Counted from the first letter of the stretch, positions 19,283 through 27,960 are shown. The stretch: 64,000 nucleotides of DNA from Streptomyces diastatochromogenes (GCF_002242805.1 NZ_MCGQ01000012.1:288365-352364), one strand, 5' to 3'. The notes: generated from the letters alone by a model not told the origin. Numbers and translations: made by a program.

Positions 19283-20086
19283 TCAGCCGAGCCGCGCCGC
19301 CAGCCCTCCGGTGCACCGCACCTCGTCACCCGCCGTGATCAGCAACGCCTCCACGTCCGGCAGCGACTCCAGCCACGCGAGCCCGGCCCTCGACCCCATC
19401 GCGAACGCCGCCGTGGCCCAGCAGTCCACCCACGTCAGCCGGGGCCCCACCACGGTCACCGCCACCAGGTCCGTCACCGCTGACCTGCCGGTACGCGGAT
19501 CCACGATGTGGTCGCCCCGCTCCGCCGTACCGGAGGTCGCCACCGACAGCTCGTCCACTCCGGCCGCCGAGATCACCGCCGCCAGCCCACCGGGGCGCAG
19601 CGGATCCGACACCCCGACCCGCCATGGCCGCTGCGGCTCCGGCGCGCCCAGCAGCTGGACGTCACCGCCCCCGTTCACGCTGACCCCGCACACCCCGTCC
19701 ACCGCCGCCAGCAGCCGCGCCGCCCGCTCCGCCGACCAGCCCTTCACGATCCCGGTCGGATCCAGCGACCCGCGGTACCGGGTGCTGAACCACCCGTCGC
19801 TCACCCGCTCCGCCTCGGCCGCAAGCTCCAGCACCTCGGCCACCTCGGGAGCGCACTGCGCCACGGTCAGCTCGCCGCGGGCCAGCTGCGAGACCTCGCT
19901 GTCCTCGCGGTAGGTGGAGAAGAGCGCGTCGACGCGGTGCAGGCCCGCGACCGCCTCCGCCAAGGCCTGCAGTACCGCACGGGGTTCCCCGCCGCGGACG
20001 TCGAAGGAGAAGACGGTCCCCATGACCTCCTCCGCATGACGCACCGCGGCGGGAGCTTCAGCCGACTCGGCCACCGTGTCAGCCAC
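19283..20086 (-). CDS. apbE: FAD:protein FMN transferase
   Basis: A 267-residue ApbE-family enzyme that covalently attaches FMN to a threonine of exported flavoproteins. It shows EVMGTVFSFDVRG at the N-terminus, LFSTYREDSEVSQLARGE, GIVKGWSAERAARLL, VNGGGDVQLLG and the metal-binding region DHIVDPRTGRSA. No clear signal peptide is visible, unlike many ApbE proteins. It is the last gene of the flavin-redox operon, overlapping the end of the two-domain FMN-binding gene by eight bases. Its substrates are surely the SGATYT-containing proteins just upstream. Confidence 0.93.
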   Translation of the reverse strand: MADTVAESAEAPAAVRHAEEVMGTVFSFDVRGGEPRAVLQALAEAVAGLHRVDALFSTYREDSEVSQLARGELTVAQCAPEVAEVLELAAEAERVSDGWFSTRYRGSLDPTGIVKGWSAERAARLLAAVDGVCGVSVNGGGDVQLLGAPEPQRPWRVGVSDPLRPGGLAAVISAAGVDELSVATSGTAERGDHIVDPRTGRSAVTDLVAVTVVGPRLTWVDCWATAAFAMGSRAGLAWLESLPDVEALLITAGDEVRCTGGLAARLG

Positions 20087-20894
20087 CGGCCTGGTCCAGC
20101 GCCGACTGCAGCGACTGCTTGTAGCCGGTGCTGGTGTAGGTGGCCCCGGAGACGGCGTCGATGTTCGCGGTCCCGGCCGCCACGGCCTCCTGGTTGAGCT
20201 TGGGCACGGCGAGCGCGGTCTTCTGGTCGCTGAGTCCGCCCTTGGGCGCCTGGACCGCGTCCGCCTTGGTGATCTTCCCGTCGCTGACCGTGATCCGGAC
20301 CTGGACCGTGCCGTACTGGGTCTGGACCGCCTTGCCGGTGACGGTACGGGCCTGGGCCGCGCCCGATCCGGAGGAGGAGCCGGAGGACGAGCCGGGAGAC
20401 GACCCTGAAGACGACCCGGACGACGCCTTCATCTTGTCCAGCGCCGACTGCAGTGACTTCTTGTACCCCGTGCTCGTGTACGTCGCCCCGGACACCGCGT
20501 CGATCTGCGCACTCTGCGCCGCCACGGCCTCCTGGTTGAGCTTGGGCACGGCGAGCGCGGTCTTCTGGTCGCTGAGTCCGCCCTTGGGCGCCTGGACCGC
20601 CTCCGCCTTGGTGATCTTGCCGTTCGCGACGGTCAGCCGTACCTGCACGGCCCCGTACTGGGTCTGCGCCGCGTCTCCGGTCACCGTGCCGGCGGACGCC
20701 CCGGCATCCTGCGCTCCGCCCTGCTGACCGCCCTGCGGCGCCTCCTGCGCCGCCGCCGTCTGCTGCGGTGCCGCGCCCGCGGCCGACGCGGCCGCCGGGT
20801 CCGAGGCGGGTTTCAGCGACAGCAGCAGCACGACACCGGACACGGTGGCGGCGGTGGCCAGCACGACGCGCCGAATGGGGTGGCTCTTCCTCAT
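20079..20894 (-). CDS. exported protein with two FMN_bind domains
   Basis: A 271-residue protein: an N-terminal basic segment and hydrophobic helix (VVLATAATVSGVVLLLSL), an Ala/Gln/Gly-rich linker, then two FMN_bind domains, each ending DAVSGATYTSTGYKxSLQSAL. The threonine of SGAT is the site flavinylated by ApbE. A Ser/Gly linker (SSGSSSGSSPGSS) joins the domains. The two domains share an identical 83-base stretch (20176-20258 and 20518-20600), implying recent duplication or gene conversion. The likely role is relaying electrons outside the membrane from the adjacent reductase-like protein. ATG 20894 has CGGGAG about nine bases upstream. Confidence 0.92.
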   Translation of the reverse strand: MRKSHPIRRVVLATAATVSGVVLLLSLKPASDPAAASAAGAAPQQTAAAQEAPQGGQQGGAQDAGASAGTVTGDAAQTQYGAVQVRLTVANGKITKAEAVQAPKGGLSDQKTALAVPKLNQEAVAAQSAQIDAVSGATYTSTGYKKSLQSALDKMKASSGSSSGSSPGSSSGSSSGSGAAQARTVTGKAVQTQYGTVQVRITVSDGKITKADAVQAPKGGLSDQKTALAVPKLNQEAVAAGTANIDAVSGATYTSTGYKQSLQSALDQAGG

Positions 20895-20910
20895 CGCTTG
20901 CAGCTCCCGC

Positions 20911-22293
20911 TCACATCTCGAACGACTCGTGGTGGATACGCCGTGCGGGGACTCCCGCGCCGCGCAGTGCCTCGTACACCGACTGCGCGAACCCGGGCGG
21001 GCCGCACATGAAGACATCGTGGTGATCGATGTCCGGGATCTTCCGCTGGAGGTTCTCCGCCGAGATGTCCGGCCGCTCGCCCTCGGGGCTGTTGACCGCG
21101 TACATCAGCCGGGCGCCGCGCTCCTTGGCGATCGCGGCCAGCTCGCCCCACAGGGCCAGGTCCTGGGTGGTGTTGGCCCGGTAGAGCAGGGTGATGTCAC
21201 CGGACGCGCCGGGCAGCGTCTCGAACAGCGCCCGCATCGGCGTGATGCCGACCCCGCCCGCGACCAGCAGCACCTTGCCCTTGCTGCGCCGCTGGGCGGT
21301 GAGCGCGCCGTACGGGCCCTCCGCCCACACCCGGGTGCCGGGCGTGAGTTCGCGCAGCCGGGCGCTGTGGTCGCCGATCGCCTTCACCGTGATCCGCAGC
21401 ATGTCGGGGCGGGGCGCAGCCGACAGCGAGTACGGGTGCGAGCTGAACCGCATCCCGGGGGCGAGGAACCGCCAGCGGAAGAACTGGCCCGCCTCCGCGC
21501 CCATCCGGTGCAGCTTGCGGCCGCCGATCAGCACGGACACGATGCCCGGCGTCTCCTCGATCACGGCTGCCACGTGCATACGGTGACGGAGGTTCAGCCG
21601 GAGCGGGGTGAGGATCCGGTACCAGACCACGAGCGCGGTGACGGTGCCGTAGAGCCCGTACCAGAAGGTCTTGGCGGTCGGCTCGACCGCGAAGTCGTTG
21701 CCGGAGGTGATCTGGTGCCAGAACGTCAGGAACACGGCCGCGTACGTGAGCAGGTGGACGTGGTACCAGGTGTCGTACGGCAGCCGGCGGCGGACCGGGC
21801 CGATCGACGTCAGGCCGATGACCACGAACAGACCCGTGCCGATGGCGGCCTTGCCCATGTCCGGCAGCTGGTTGATGGAGTCGATGGTCTGCTGGACGAT
21901 GTCGCCGAGCGACTTGCCCGCCTGGAGCGCGTACCCCCACATGGTGAGGAAGACGTGCGCGACGATCAGGGAGAGCGTGTAGCGGCCGCTCATCGCGTGC
22001 CAGCGGGCCACCCGGTCGGAGCCGACGCGCCTCTCCAGCGCCGGTACGCGCGCCATCTGGAGCACGACCAGCGCCATCAGGTAGCCGGCCAGCAGGCCGG
22101 TGATCCGGCCGGCATTGAGGATCTTGCCGTTGTCGTCGGCGATGGACGGGGTGTTGTGCCACCAGAGCCACAGCACGCCCACCGCGCCCGCCCCGACCGC
22201 GAGCAGCAGCGGTACGGCCGGGGAGCGGCGCGGGCGGATGCGGCGCATCGTCTGGCGGCGGGCGGCACGTCCGCCTGCGAGCGTGGTGGTCAC
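20911..22293 (-). CDS. ferric-reductase-like transmembrane oxidoreductase, copy 1
   Basis: A 460-residue NOX/ferric reductase-like protein. About six membrane helices carry paired histidines for haem (RWHAMSGRYTLSLIVAHVFL and WYHVHLLTYAAVFLTFWHQ). A cytosolic ferredoxin-NADP reductase module follows, with FAD motif HPYSLSAAP, NAD(P) loop LVAGGVGITPMRALFE and CGPPGF, and terminal ESFEM. It would move electrons from NAD(P)H through FAD and haem to the outer face, where FMN_bind proteins accept them. GTG 22293 with GGAGG four bases upstream is chosen over the longer ATG frame. It is 59 bases from the upstream FMN_bind gene. Confidence 0.92.
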   Translation of the reverse strand: MTTTLAGGRAARRQTMRRIRPRRSPAVPLLLAVGAGAVGVLWLWWHNTPSIADDNGKILNAGRITGLLAGYLMALVVLQMARVPALERRVGSDRVARWHAMSGRYTLSLIVAHVFLTMWGYALQAGKSLGDIVQQTIDSINQLPDMGKAAIGTGLFVVIGLTSIGPVRRRLPYDTWYHVHLLTYAAVFLTFWHQITSGNDFAVEPTAKTFWYGLYGTVTALVVWYRILTPLRLNLRHRMHVAAVIEETPGIVSVLIGGRKLHRMGAEAGQFFRWRFLAPGMRFSSHPYSLSAAPRPDMLRITVKAIGDHSARLRELTPGTRVWAEGPYGALTAQRRSKGKVLLVAGGVGITPMRALFETLPGASGDITLLYRANTTQDLALWGELAAIAKERGARLMYAVNSPEGERPDISAENLQRKIPDIDHHDVFMCGPPGFAQSVYEALRGAGVPARRIHHESFEM

Positions 22294-22352
22294 GGTTCCT
22301 CCGTGGGGACTTGACCCTTGGCCCACAGATACGTGCCGCATGCGCTGAGTGT

Positions 22353-22811
22353 TCAGAGGCCTGCCGAGTCGAGGGCGGACTGGAGTGACTGGCGGTAACC
22401 GTCACTGGTGTAGGTGGCCCCCGAGACCGTGTCGATCTGCGCGCTCTGGGCGGCCAGGGCCTCACGCCGCAGCTGGGGCAGGGCGTAGCTGTTGATCTCC
22501 TGGTCGCGCGGGTTGTCCTGCGGGTAGCTGACGGCCGTGACGTCCGTGAGCGTGCCGCTCTTGATGGTCACCCGCACCTGGACCGGGCCCCACCGGGTCT
22601 GGACGGTGTCGCCGGTGATGGACTTGGTCCCCGAGCTGGAACCGGCCGTCGGGCTCGAACTGCTCGACGTCGTGGGTGACTTGGTGCTGGCCGTCGCCAG
22701 CGTGGGGCTCGTGTGCGGCTTCAGCGACAGCAGCAGCACCATCCCGGAGACGGTGGCCGCACTCGCCAGCACGATGCGGCGGAGCGGGCGGTTCTTCTTC
22801 AACGCGTGCAC
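22353..22811 (-). CDS. exported single-domain FMN-binding protein
   Basis: A 152-residue relative of the two-domain protein downstream. The N-terminus RPLRRIVLASAATVSGMVLLLSLKPHTSP is nearly the same membrane anchor, then a Ser/Thr-rich linker, then one FMN_bind domain ending DTVSGATYTSDGYRQSLQSALDSAG. Thr in SGAT is the ApbE target. GTG 22811 fits the anchor; GAGG lies about six bases upstream, between the preceding stop and the start. It and the upstream reductase form one module; copy 1 of the reductase with the two-domain protein forms the other. Confidence 0.9.
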   Translation of the reverse strand: MHALKKNRPLRRIVLASAATVSGMVLLLSLKPHTSPTLATASTKSPTTSSSSSPTAGSSSGTKSITGDTVQTRWGPVQVRVTIKSGTLTDVTAVSYPQDNPRDQEINSYALPQLRREALAAQSAQIDTVSGATYTSDGYRQSLQSALDSAGL

Positions 22812-22819
22812 AGAAGGCC

Positions 22820-24172
22820 TCACAGCTCGAACGACTCGTGGTGGATACGACGGTCCGGGACCCCGGCCGCCCGCAGCGCGCCGTACACGTCCTGGGCGAA
22901 GCCGTGCGGACCGCAGATGTAGACGTCGTGGTCGGTGAGCCCCGGGAAGGTCGCCCGCAGCGACTCGGCCGTGATGCTCGGCCGCTCCCCGCGCGGCCCG
23001 TTGAGCGCGTACAGCACCTGCGCGCCGCGCCAGCGGGCTATCGCCTCCAGCTCGCCGCCCAGCGCCAGGTCCTCGGCACTGCGCGCCCGGTAGAGCAGGG
23101 TGACCTCGCCGGGCAGCGTCTCGAACAGCGCCCGCAGCGGGGTGACGCCGACACCGGCCGCGATCAGCAGGGACCGCTGCCCGGTGGCCCGCTCCGCGGT
23201 CAGGGAGCCGTACGGGCCCTCCGCCCACACCCGGGTGCCCGGCCGCAGCAGCGCCACGGCCGCGCTGTGGTCGCCCAGCGCCTTGACCGTGATCCGCAGC
23301 AGGTCCGGGCGCGGCGGCGCCGACAGGGAGTACGGCGTCGACGTCCAGCCCATGCCCTCGCCGAGGAACCGCCAGCGGAAGAACTGTCCCGGCCGCGCGC
23401 CCAGCTCGTCCAGGTGCCGCCCGCGCACGACGACCGAGTACACGCCTGGTGCCTCCTTCTGCACCGACTCCACCCGCAGCCGGTGCCGCCGGTTGAGCCG
23501 GACCGGGGCGAGCACCCGGAACCACAGCACCAGGGCCGTCACCCCGAGGTACAGCGCGTACCAGACGGCGGTGGCCACCGGCTTGCCGTTGAACTCCTCG
23601 CCCAGCGCCAGCTGGTGCCCGAAGGCGAGGAAGACGGCCGCGTAGGTGAGGAGGTGGACGTAGTACCAGAACTCGTAGCTCGTGCGGCGGCGCGCGGCCC
23701 GTACCGAGGTGACGCCGACCGCGAAGAGGATCACCGTGCCGGCGGTGGCCTTGAGCATCTCCGGGTAGTCCAGCACGACGGTGACGGCCTCGTGCCACAG
23801 CGAGGCCCGGTCCTGGGCGGCGTACCCACCCAGGATCAGCGCGATGTGCGCGACGAGCAGGCAGACGGTGTACCGGCCGGCCATCGCGTGCCAGCGCGCC
23901 ACCCGGTCGGAGCCGATCCGCACCTCCAGCAGCGGCACCCGCGCCATCAGACCGACCAGCACCGCGCAGGCGTACCCGCACAGCAGCCCGGCGATCCGCC
24001 CGGCCCCGGTCAGCCAGCCCGCCGCACCGACCACGGCTCCCGTGTCCGCCCACCAGAGCGCGACCACGGCGGCCGCTCCCGCCCACAGCACGGCCAGCAC
24101 GGGCCCCGCGGGGGAGCGCCGCGCGGTCAGGGGCCGGGGCGGGGCCGCCCGCCCCGCGTCCACGGTGGTCAT
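22820..24172 (-). CDS. ferric-reductase-like transmembrane oxidoreductase, copy 2
   Basis: A 450-residue paralogue of copy 1 with the same layout: histidine-bearing helices (RWHAMAGRYTVCLLVAHIAL, YYVHLLTYAAVFLAFGHQL), FAD motif TPYSLSAPP, NAD-binding LIAAGVGVTPLRALFE, CGPHGF, and terminal HHESFEL. It is the first gene of the operon, with its ATG at 24172 and the operator repeats 50-105 bases upstream. The close pairing with the neighbouring FMN_bind gene, repeated in copy 1, shows the operon grew by segmental duplication. Confidence 0.92.
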   Translation of the reverse strand: MTTVDAGRAAPPRPLTARRSPAGPVLAVLWAGAAAVVALWWADTGAVVGAAGWLTGAGRIAGLLCGYACAVLVGLMARVPLLEVRIGSDRVARWHAMAGRYTVCLLVAHIALILGGYAAQDRASLWHEAVTVVLDYPEMLKATAGTVILFAVGVTSVRAARRRTSYEFWYYVHLLTYAAVFLAFGHQLALGEEFNGKPVATAVWYALYLGVTALVLWFRVLAPVRLNRRHRLRVESVQKEAPGVYSVVVRGRHLDELGARPGQFFRWRFLGEGMGWTSTPYSLSAPPRPDLLRITVKALGDHSAAVALLRPGTRVWAEGPYGSLTAERATGQRSLLIAAGVGVTPLRALFETLPGEVTLLYRARSAEDLALGGELEAIARWRGAQVLYALNGPRGERPSITAESLRATFPGLTDHDVYICGPHGFAQDVYGALRAAGVPDRRIHHESFEL

Positions 24173-24221
24173 GAATGGTCGTCCCTTCGTCCGTCGTGCC
24201 AGGCCACTGTGCGGTCCGAAC

Positions 24222-24276
24222 CTCTGAGACTGCTCTGAGCGGCGCCGTACCCAGCCGACTCAGAGGAAACTCAGAG
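24222..24276. promoter_or_regulatory. operator of two inverted pairs of 11-bp-phased heptamers
   Basis: CTCTGAG occurs at 24222-24228 and 24233-24239, and its reverse complement CTCAGAG at 24259-24265 and 24270-24276. Within each pair the spacing is exactly 11 bases (7+4), the layout bound by OmpR/PhoB-family dimers (compare the PHO box). The two pairs face each other across 19 bases, between the divergent reductase operon (start 24172) and the response regulator (24311/24326). The adjacent OmpR-type regulator is the natural ligand. Confidence 0.75.
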
Positions 24277-24325
24277 CCGCCCGGGCGGCCGGCCGCCCCG
24301 CGCACGAGCGATGCTGGTAGACGCG

Positions 24326-25066
24326 ATGAACACCACCCGCTCCGGCCGCCCGGCCCTCACCCGACCCGACGGCACTCCGCTGCGCGTCCTCGTCGTCGAC
24401 GACGACCCCGACCTCGCCGAGGTGCTCACCGGCGCCCTGCGCTACGAGGGCTGGGAGGTGCGCGCGGCCGGCGACGGCGCCGCCGCGGTCACCGCCGCGC
24501 GCGAGCTGCTGCCCGACGCCGTCGTCCTGGACGTGATGCTCCCGGACACCGACGGCTTCGCCGTGCTGCGCCGCCTGCACGAGGTGAAGCCGGACGTCTG
24601 TGTGCTCTTCCTCACCGCACGGGACGCGGTCGAGGACCGCATCGCCGGCATCACGGCGGGCGGCGACGACTACGTCACCAAGCCCTTCAGCCTGGAGGAG
24701 GTGGTCGCCCGGCTGCGCGGACTGCTGCGCCGCGCGGGCATGGCCCGCCAGCTGGAGGAGGGGCCCCGGCTGACCGTGGGCGACCTGGTCATGGACGAGG
24801 AGGCCCGCGAGGTGACCCGCAGCGGCGAGCTGATCGAACTCTCGCCGACCGAGTTCGAACTCCTCCGCTTCCTGATGCGCAACCCGCGCCGGGTGCTGAG
24901 CAAGGCGCAGATCCTCGACCGGGTCTGGTCCTACGACTTCGGCGGCCGGGCCCACGTCGTCGAGCTGTACATCTCCTACCTGCGCAAGAAGGTGGACGCG
25001 GGCCGCGAGCCCATGATCCACACGGTCCGTGGCGCGGGCTACGTCCTGAAGCCGGTGGCCCGGTGA
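24326..25066 (+). CDS. OmpR-family response regulator
   Basis: A 246-residue regulator: receiver domain with the acidic pair VVDDDPD, phosphorylated Asp in VVLDVMLPDTDG, LFLTARD and the conserved lysine in YVTKPFS, followed by a winged helix with LSPTEFELLRFLMRNP and VELYISYLRKKVD. ATG 24326 is favoured; an in-frame ATG 24311 would add five residues. Its stop overlaps the start of a histidine kinase gene (GTGA), making a two-component pair. It is divergent from the flavin-reductase operon and probably binds the paired heptamers between them, controlling both. Confidence 0.93.
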   Translation: MNTTRSGRPALTRPDGTPLRVLVVDDDPDLAEVLTGALRYEGWEVRAAGDGAAAVTAARELLPDAVVLDVMLPDTDGFAVLRRLHEVKPDVCVLFLTARDAVEDRIAGITAGGDDYVTKPFSLEEVVARLRGLLRRAGMARQLEEGPRLTVGDLVMDEEAREVTRSGELIELSPTEFELLRFLMRNPRRVLSKAQILDRVWSYDFGGRAHVVELYISYLRKKVDAGREPMIHTVRGAGYVLKPVAR

Positions 25067-26544
25067 GGTCCGTACGACGCCTGCCCCGCCCGCGCACCCT
25101 GCGCGCCCGTCTCACCGTCGGGCTGGTGGTGCTGCTCGCGGTGAGCTGCGCCGCCGTGGGACTGGCCGCGGTCGTCGAACTGAACGGCTTCCTCACCCAG
25201 CGCCTCGACGAACAGCTCACCCAGGTCGGCACCCGGTTCCCGGAGAGCCTGGAGCACCACGGCCGCATGCCCGACGATCACGACGGCGACGAGCACGGCG
25301 ACACCCGCCGCCTGGCCACCGGCACCTTCGGCGCCCGGCTGCTGAACGGCGAGGTCACCAACATGGGCCTCATCCGCTCCGGCGACCCGTCCGCGGACCT
25401 GAGCGTGGACCTGACCGCCAGGGACCGGAAGCGGCTGGCCGCCGTCCCTGCCGACGGCAGGCCCCACACCGTCGACCTCTCCGCCCTGGACGACTACCGG
25501 GTCGTCGCCACCCCGGGCCGGGACAAGGACGTCCTGATCGTCGGCCTGCCGCTGGAGCCGGTCCAGGCCGCCGTCCACCGCCTGGAACTGGTGGCCGGCA
25601 TCGTCTTCGGCCTGGCCCTGGTGGCGACCGGCGTGGCCGGGGCCGGCTGGGTCCGCTGGTCGCTGCGCCCGCTGAGCAGGGTGGCGGCGACCGCCACCCG
25701 GGTCAGCGAACTCCCGCTCGCCAGCGGCGAGGTGGCCCTGCCGCCCCGGGCCCCGGAACCCGACTCCCGCAGCGAGGTCGGCCGGGTGTCGGCCGCCTTC
25801 AACCGCATGCTGGGCCACGTCGAGGACGCCCTGACCAAGCGCCACGCCAGCGAGGAGCGGCTGCGCCGCTTCGCCGCCGACGCCAGCCATGAACTGCGCA
25901 CCCCGGTCGCCTCGGTCCGCGGCCACGCCGAGCTGGCCCTCCTGCACCCGGGTCCGGTCCCACCGGAGGTGACCCGCGCCCTGGAGCGCATCGCCGCCGA
26001 GTCCTCCCGCATGGGCGACATGGTCGACGACCTGCTCCTGCTGGCCCGCCTCGACGCGGGCCGCCCGCTGGAGCGCCGCCCCGTCGACCTGACCCACCTG
26101 GTCCTGGACGCGGTGACGGACGCCCGGGCCGCGGGCCCCGAGCACCGCTGGACCCTGGACCTCCCGGAGGAACCGGTCACGGTCACGGGCGACACCCACC
26201 GTCTGCAACAGGTGCTGGCCAACCTGTTGGCCAACGCGCGTCTGCACACACCCGTGGGCACGAAGGTGACGGTGACCCTGGAGACCGAGGACGGCTCGGC
26301 CCGCCTCTCGGTCCACGACGACGGCCCCGGCGTCCCCGAGGACGTCCAGCCGGGCGTCTTCGAGCGCTTCACCCGCGCGGAACACCGCCGCCGCCAGGAC
26401 GCCTCCGGCGGCGGAGCCGGCCTCGGCCTGTCCATCGTGGCGGCGGTCGTCGAGGCGCACGGCGGGAGCGTCGGGCTGGAGAGCGGGCCGGGGGCGACGA
26501 CGTTCACCGTACGGCTGCCGTCGGGCGAGGTCAGTAACGGGTGA
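25063..26544 (+). CDS. sensor histidine kinase
   Basis: A 493-residue classical sensor: a membrane helix near residues 17-37, an extracytoplasmic domain of about 140 residues with a His/Asp-rich stretch (HHGRMPDDHDGDEHGD), a second helix near 180-200, HAMP (RPLSRVAATATRVSE), phosphoacceptor His in DASHELRTPVASVRGH, and the ATPase with LANLLANARLH, DDGPGVP and GAGLGLSIVAAVVEAHGG. The outer His/Asp-rich patch may bind a metal ion. It is coupled to the response regulator by a GTGA overlap and convergent with the transpeptidase gene (14-base overlap). Confidence 0.93.
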   Translation: MRSVRRLPRPRTLRARLTVGLVVLLAVSCAAVGLAAVVELNGFLTQRLDEQLTQVGTRFPESLEHHGRMPDDHDGDEHGDTRRLATGTFGARLLNGEVTNMGLIRSGDPSADLSVDLTARDRKRLAAVPADGRPHTVDLSALDDYRVVATPGRDKDVLIVGLPLEPVQAAVHRLELVAGIVFGLALVATGVAGAGWVRWSLRPLSRVAATATRVSELPLASGEVALPPRAPEPDSRSEVGRVSAAFNRMLGHVEDALTKRHASEERLRRFAADASHELRTPVASVRGHAELALLHPGPVPPEVTRALERIAAESSRMGDMVDDLLLLARLDAGRPLERRPVDLTHLVLDAVTDARAAGPEHRWTLDLPEEPVTVTGDTHRLQQVLANLLANARLHTPVGTKVTVTLETEDGSARLSVHDDGPGVPEDVQPGVFERFTRAEHRRRQDASGGGAGLGLSIVAAVVEAHGGSVGLESGPGATTFTVRLPSGEVSNG

Positions 26545-27232
26545 TGGCCGTGGCGCCGTCCACGGTGCCGATCGCGATGTGCGGTTTCCTGCCGGGGTCA
26601 GCCCACTTCAGGATCCGCCGCATCGCGTCCTCGGGGACGGAGACACAGCCGGCCGTGGCCGCCTTCCCGTTGACGTGCAGGAAGATCCCGGCACCGCGTC
26701 CGCGCACCGGCCGGTCGTAGTTGAACCCGATGACCAGCCCGTACGCGTACTGCGTCCCGTAGTCGTTCAGCCGCTCGGACTCCGAGGCGCGGCAGTCGGC
26801 CGGCAGCGGATCCACCCAGCGGTTGTACGCGGTGGAGCCGACGTCCTCGCACCACCAGGAACTCGCCTTCACCGCCCGGTACGCGACCCGCGTCCCGCTC
26901 GGCGCCCCCTTGATCCCGAAGGCGAACGGAAGGCGGTACAGACCGGTCGGCGTGGTGTTCGTCCCCTGCTTCCGTGACTGCCCTTCCACCAGGCCCTTCG
27001 CCCCGAACCGCGCCGGAGCGGACCCGGCCTGCACCCACTGCCCGTCCCGCAGGTCCCACCAGGTGACCGTGCCGGAGGTCGAGCCGGTGCCCGGTGCCCG
27101 GGCGGTGATCAGCTGGGTGCCGCCCCCGGTGTCCGCCATCCGCGCGGGCAACGGCACCGGCCCCGGCCCGGGCGTGAAGCCGAGCAGGCAGAGGGACGCG
27201 GACACGAGGGCGACGACGACACCTGGGCGCAT
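26531..27232 (-). CDS. secreted L,D-transpeptidase (YkuD family)
   Basis: A 233-residue exported protein with a signal peptide (residues 1-20, hydrophobic VVALVSASLCLLGF). The YkuD active site is present: histidine in IFLHVNGKAATAG and catalytic cysteine in GCVSVPEDAM. It starts with ARMADTGGGTQLITARA, like the subset of actinobacterial members that have only this domain, without peptidoglycan-binding repeats. The expected chemistry is 3-3 cross-linking of peptidoglycan or attachment of proteins to it. It is the last gene of the minus-strand pair, three bases after the flavin-binding protein gene. Confidence 0.85.
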   Translation of the reverse strand: MRPGVVVALVSASLCLLGFTPGPGPVPLPARMADTGGGTQLITARAPGTGSTSGTVTWWDLRDGQWVQAGSAPARFGAKGLVEGQSRKQGTNTTPTGLYRLPFAFGIKGAPSGTRVAYRAVKASSWWCEDVGSTAYNRWVDPLPADCRASESERLNDYGTQYAYGLVIGFNYDRPVRGRGAGIFLHVNGKAATAGCVSVPEDAMRRILKWADPGRKPHIAIGTVDGATAITRY

Positions 27233-27235
27233 GGC

Positions 27236-27823
27236 TCAGACGGTAGAGGGCGGGAGCGGCAACGGCAGCCCGGGTAGGCCGTCCAGGCTCGTCGCGATGT
27301 GCTCCTTCTTGGTGAAGTAGGCGCTCAGCGACTCGTCGTTCTCGCGGGCGAACCGCTTGGCGTGCAGGTCGCGGTCCTCCTCGTAGGCCATGTGGGGGAC
27401 GGCGTATCCACAGCTGTCCCGCACCAGTTCGGCGTGGACGACGATGACCGCGCGCAGGCCGTGCAGGTTCGGGTCGATGTCCGGGAAGCGGGCGAGCAGG
27501 TCCCGGAAGCGCGGGTCGTCCCGGAAGACCGCCTCGCCCCGGCCGTGCACCCGCACGATGTTCGGCGGGCCCTGGAAGGCGCACCACATGAGGGTGATCC
27601 GGCCGTTCTCCCGCAGATGCGCGATGGTCTCCGCGTTGGACCCGGCGAAGTCCAGGTAGGCCAGGGTGAGTTCGTCCAGCACCACGAACGAGCCCTTGAG
27701 GCCCTTGGGGGAGAGGTTGACCGTGCCGTCGCCGGCGAGCGGCGCGGTCGCGGTGAAGAAGATTGGCTGCTCCTCGATGAACGTCCGGAGCCTGCCGTCT
27801 ATGCGCTCATAGGTCTTTCCCAT
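27236..27823 (-). CDS. pyridoxamine 5'-phosphate oxidase-family flavin-binding protein
   Basis: A 195-residue split-barrel protein with FIEEQPIFFTATAPLAGDGTVNLSPKG at the N-terminus (FMN/F420-contacting strand), FVVLDELTLAYLDFAGSNAETIAHLRENGRITLMW, and VRVHGRGEAVFRDDP. The true PNPOx substrate residues are not evident, so a general F420- or FMN-dependent reductase of this fold is more likely than vitamin B6 synthesis. The long C-terminal stretch after residue 110 resembles members annotated only as pyridoxamine phosphate oxidase-related. The start ATG 27823 sits next to an AT-rich promoter area (TAATCGTT). Confidence 0.8.
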   Translation of the reverse strand: MGKTYERIDGRLRTFIEEQPIFFTATAPLAGDGTVNLSPKGLKGSFVVLDELTLAYLDFAGSNAETIAHLRENGRITLMWCAFQGPPNIVRVHGRGEAVFRDDPRFRDLLARFPDIDPNLHGLRAVIVVHAELVRDSCGYAVPHMAYEEDRDLHAKRFARENDESLSAYFTKKEHIATSLDGLPGLPLPLPPSTV

Positions 27824-27909
27824 GTCTAACGATTATTGAGGAAAGTCGTTCGCCCGTCTAAGGAATTACCGGATCCGCTCTGTTGGATCTGCTCGGCCGG
27901 ATCCACCGC

Positions 27910-27944
27910 GGCCGCCCCGGCCGGCGCTGTCCCACGGGGCGGCC
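27910..27944 (-). terminator. GC hairpin, terminator of the duplicated secreted-protein gene
   Basis: GGCCGCCCCG (27910-27919) pairs with CGGGGCGGCC (27935-27944), a ten-base perfect stem 17 bases after the stop of the minus-strand gene. There is no T-run, as is common in high-GC genomes. Confidence 0.5.
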
Positions 27945-27960
27945 ACGGCTGCCTGTCACC

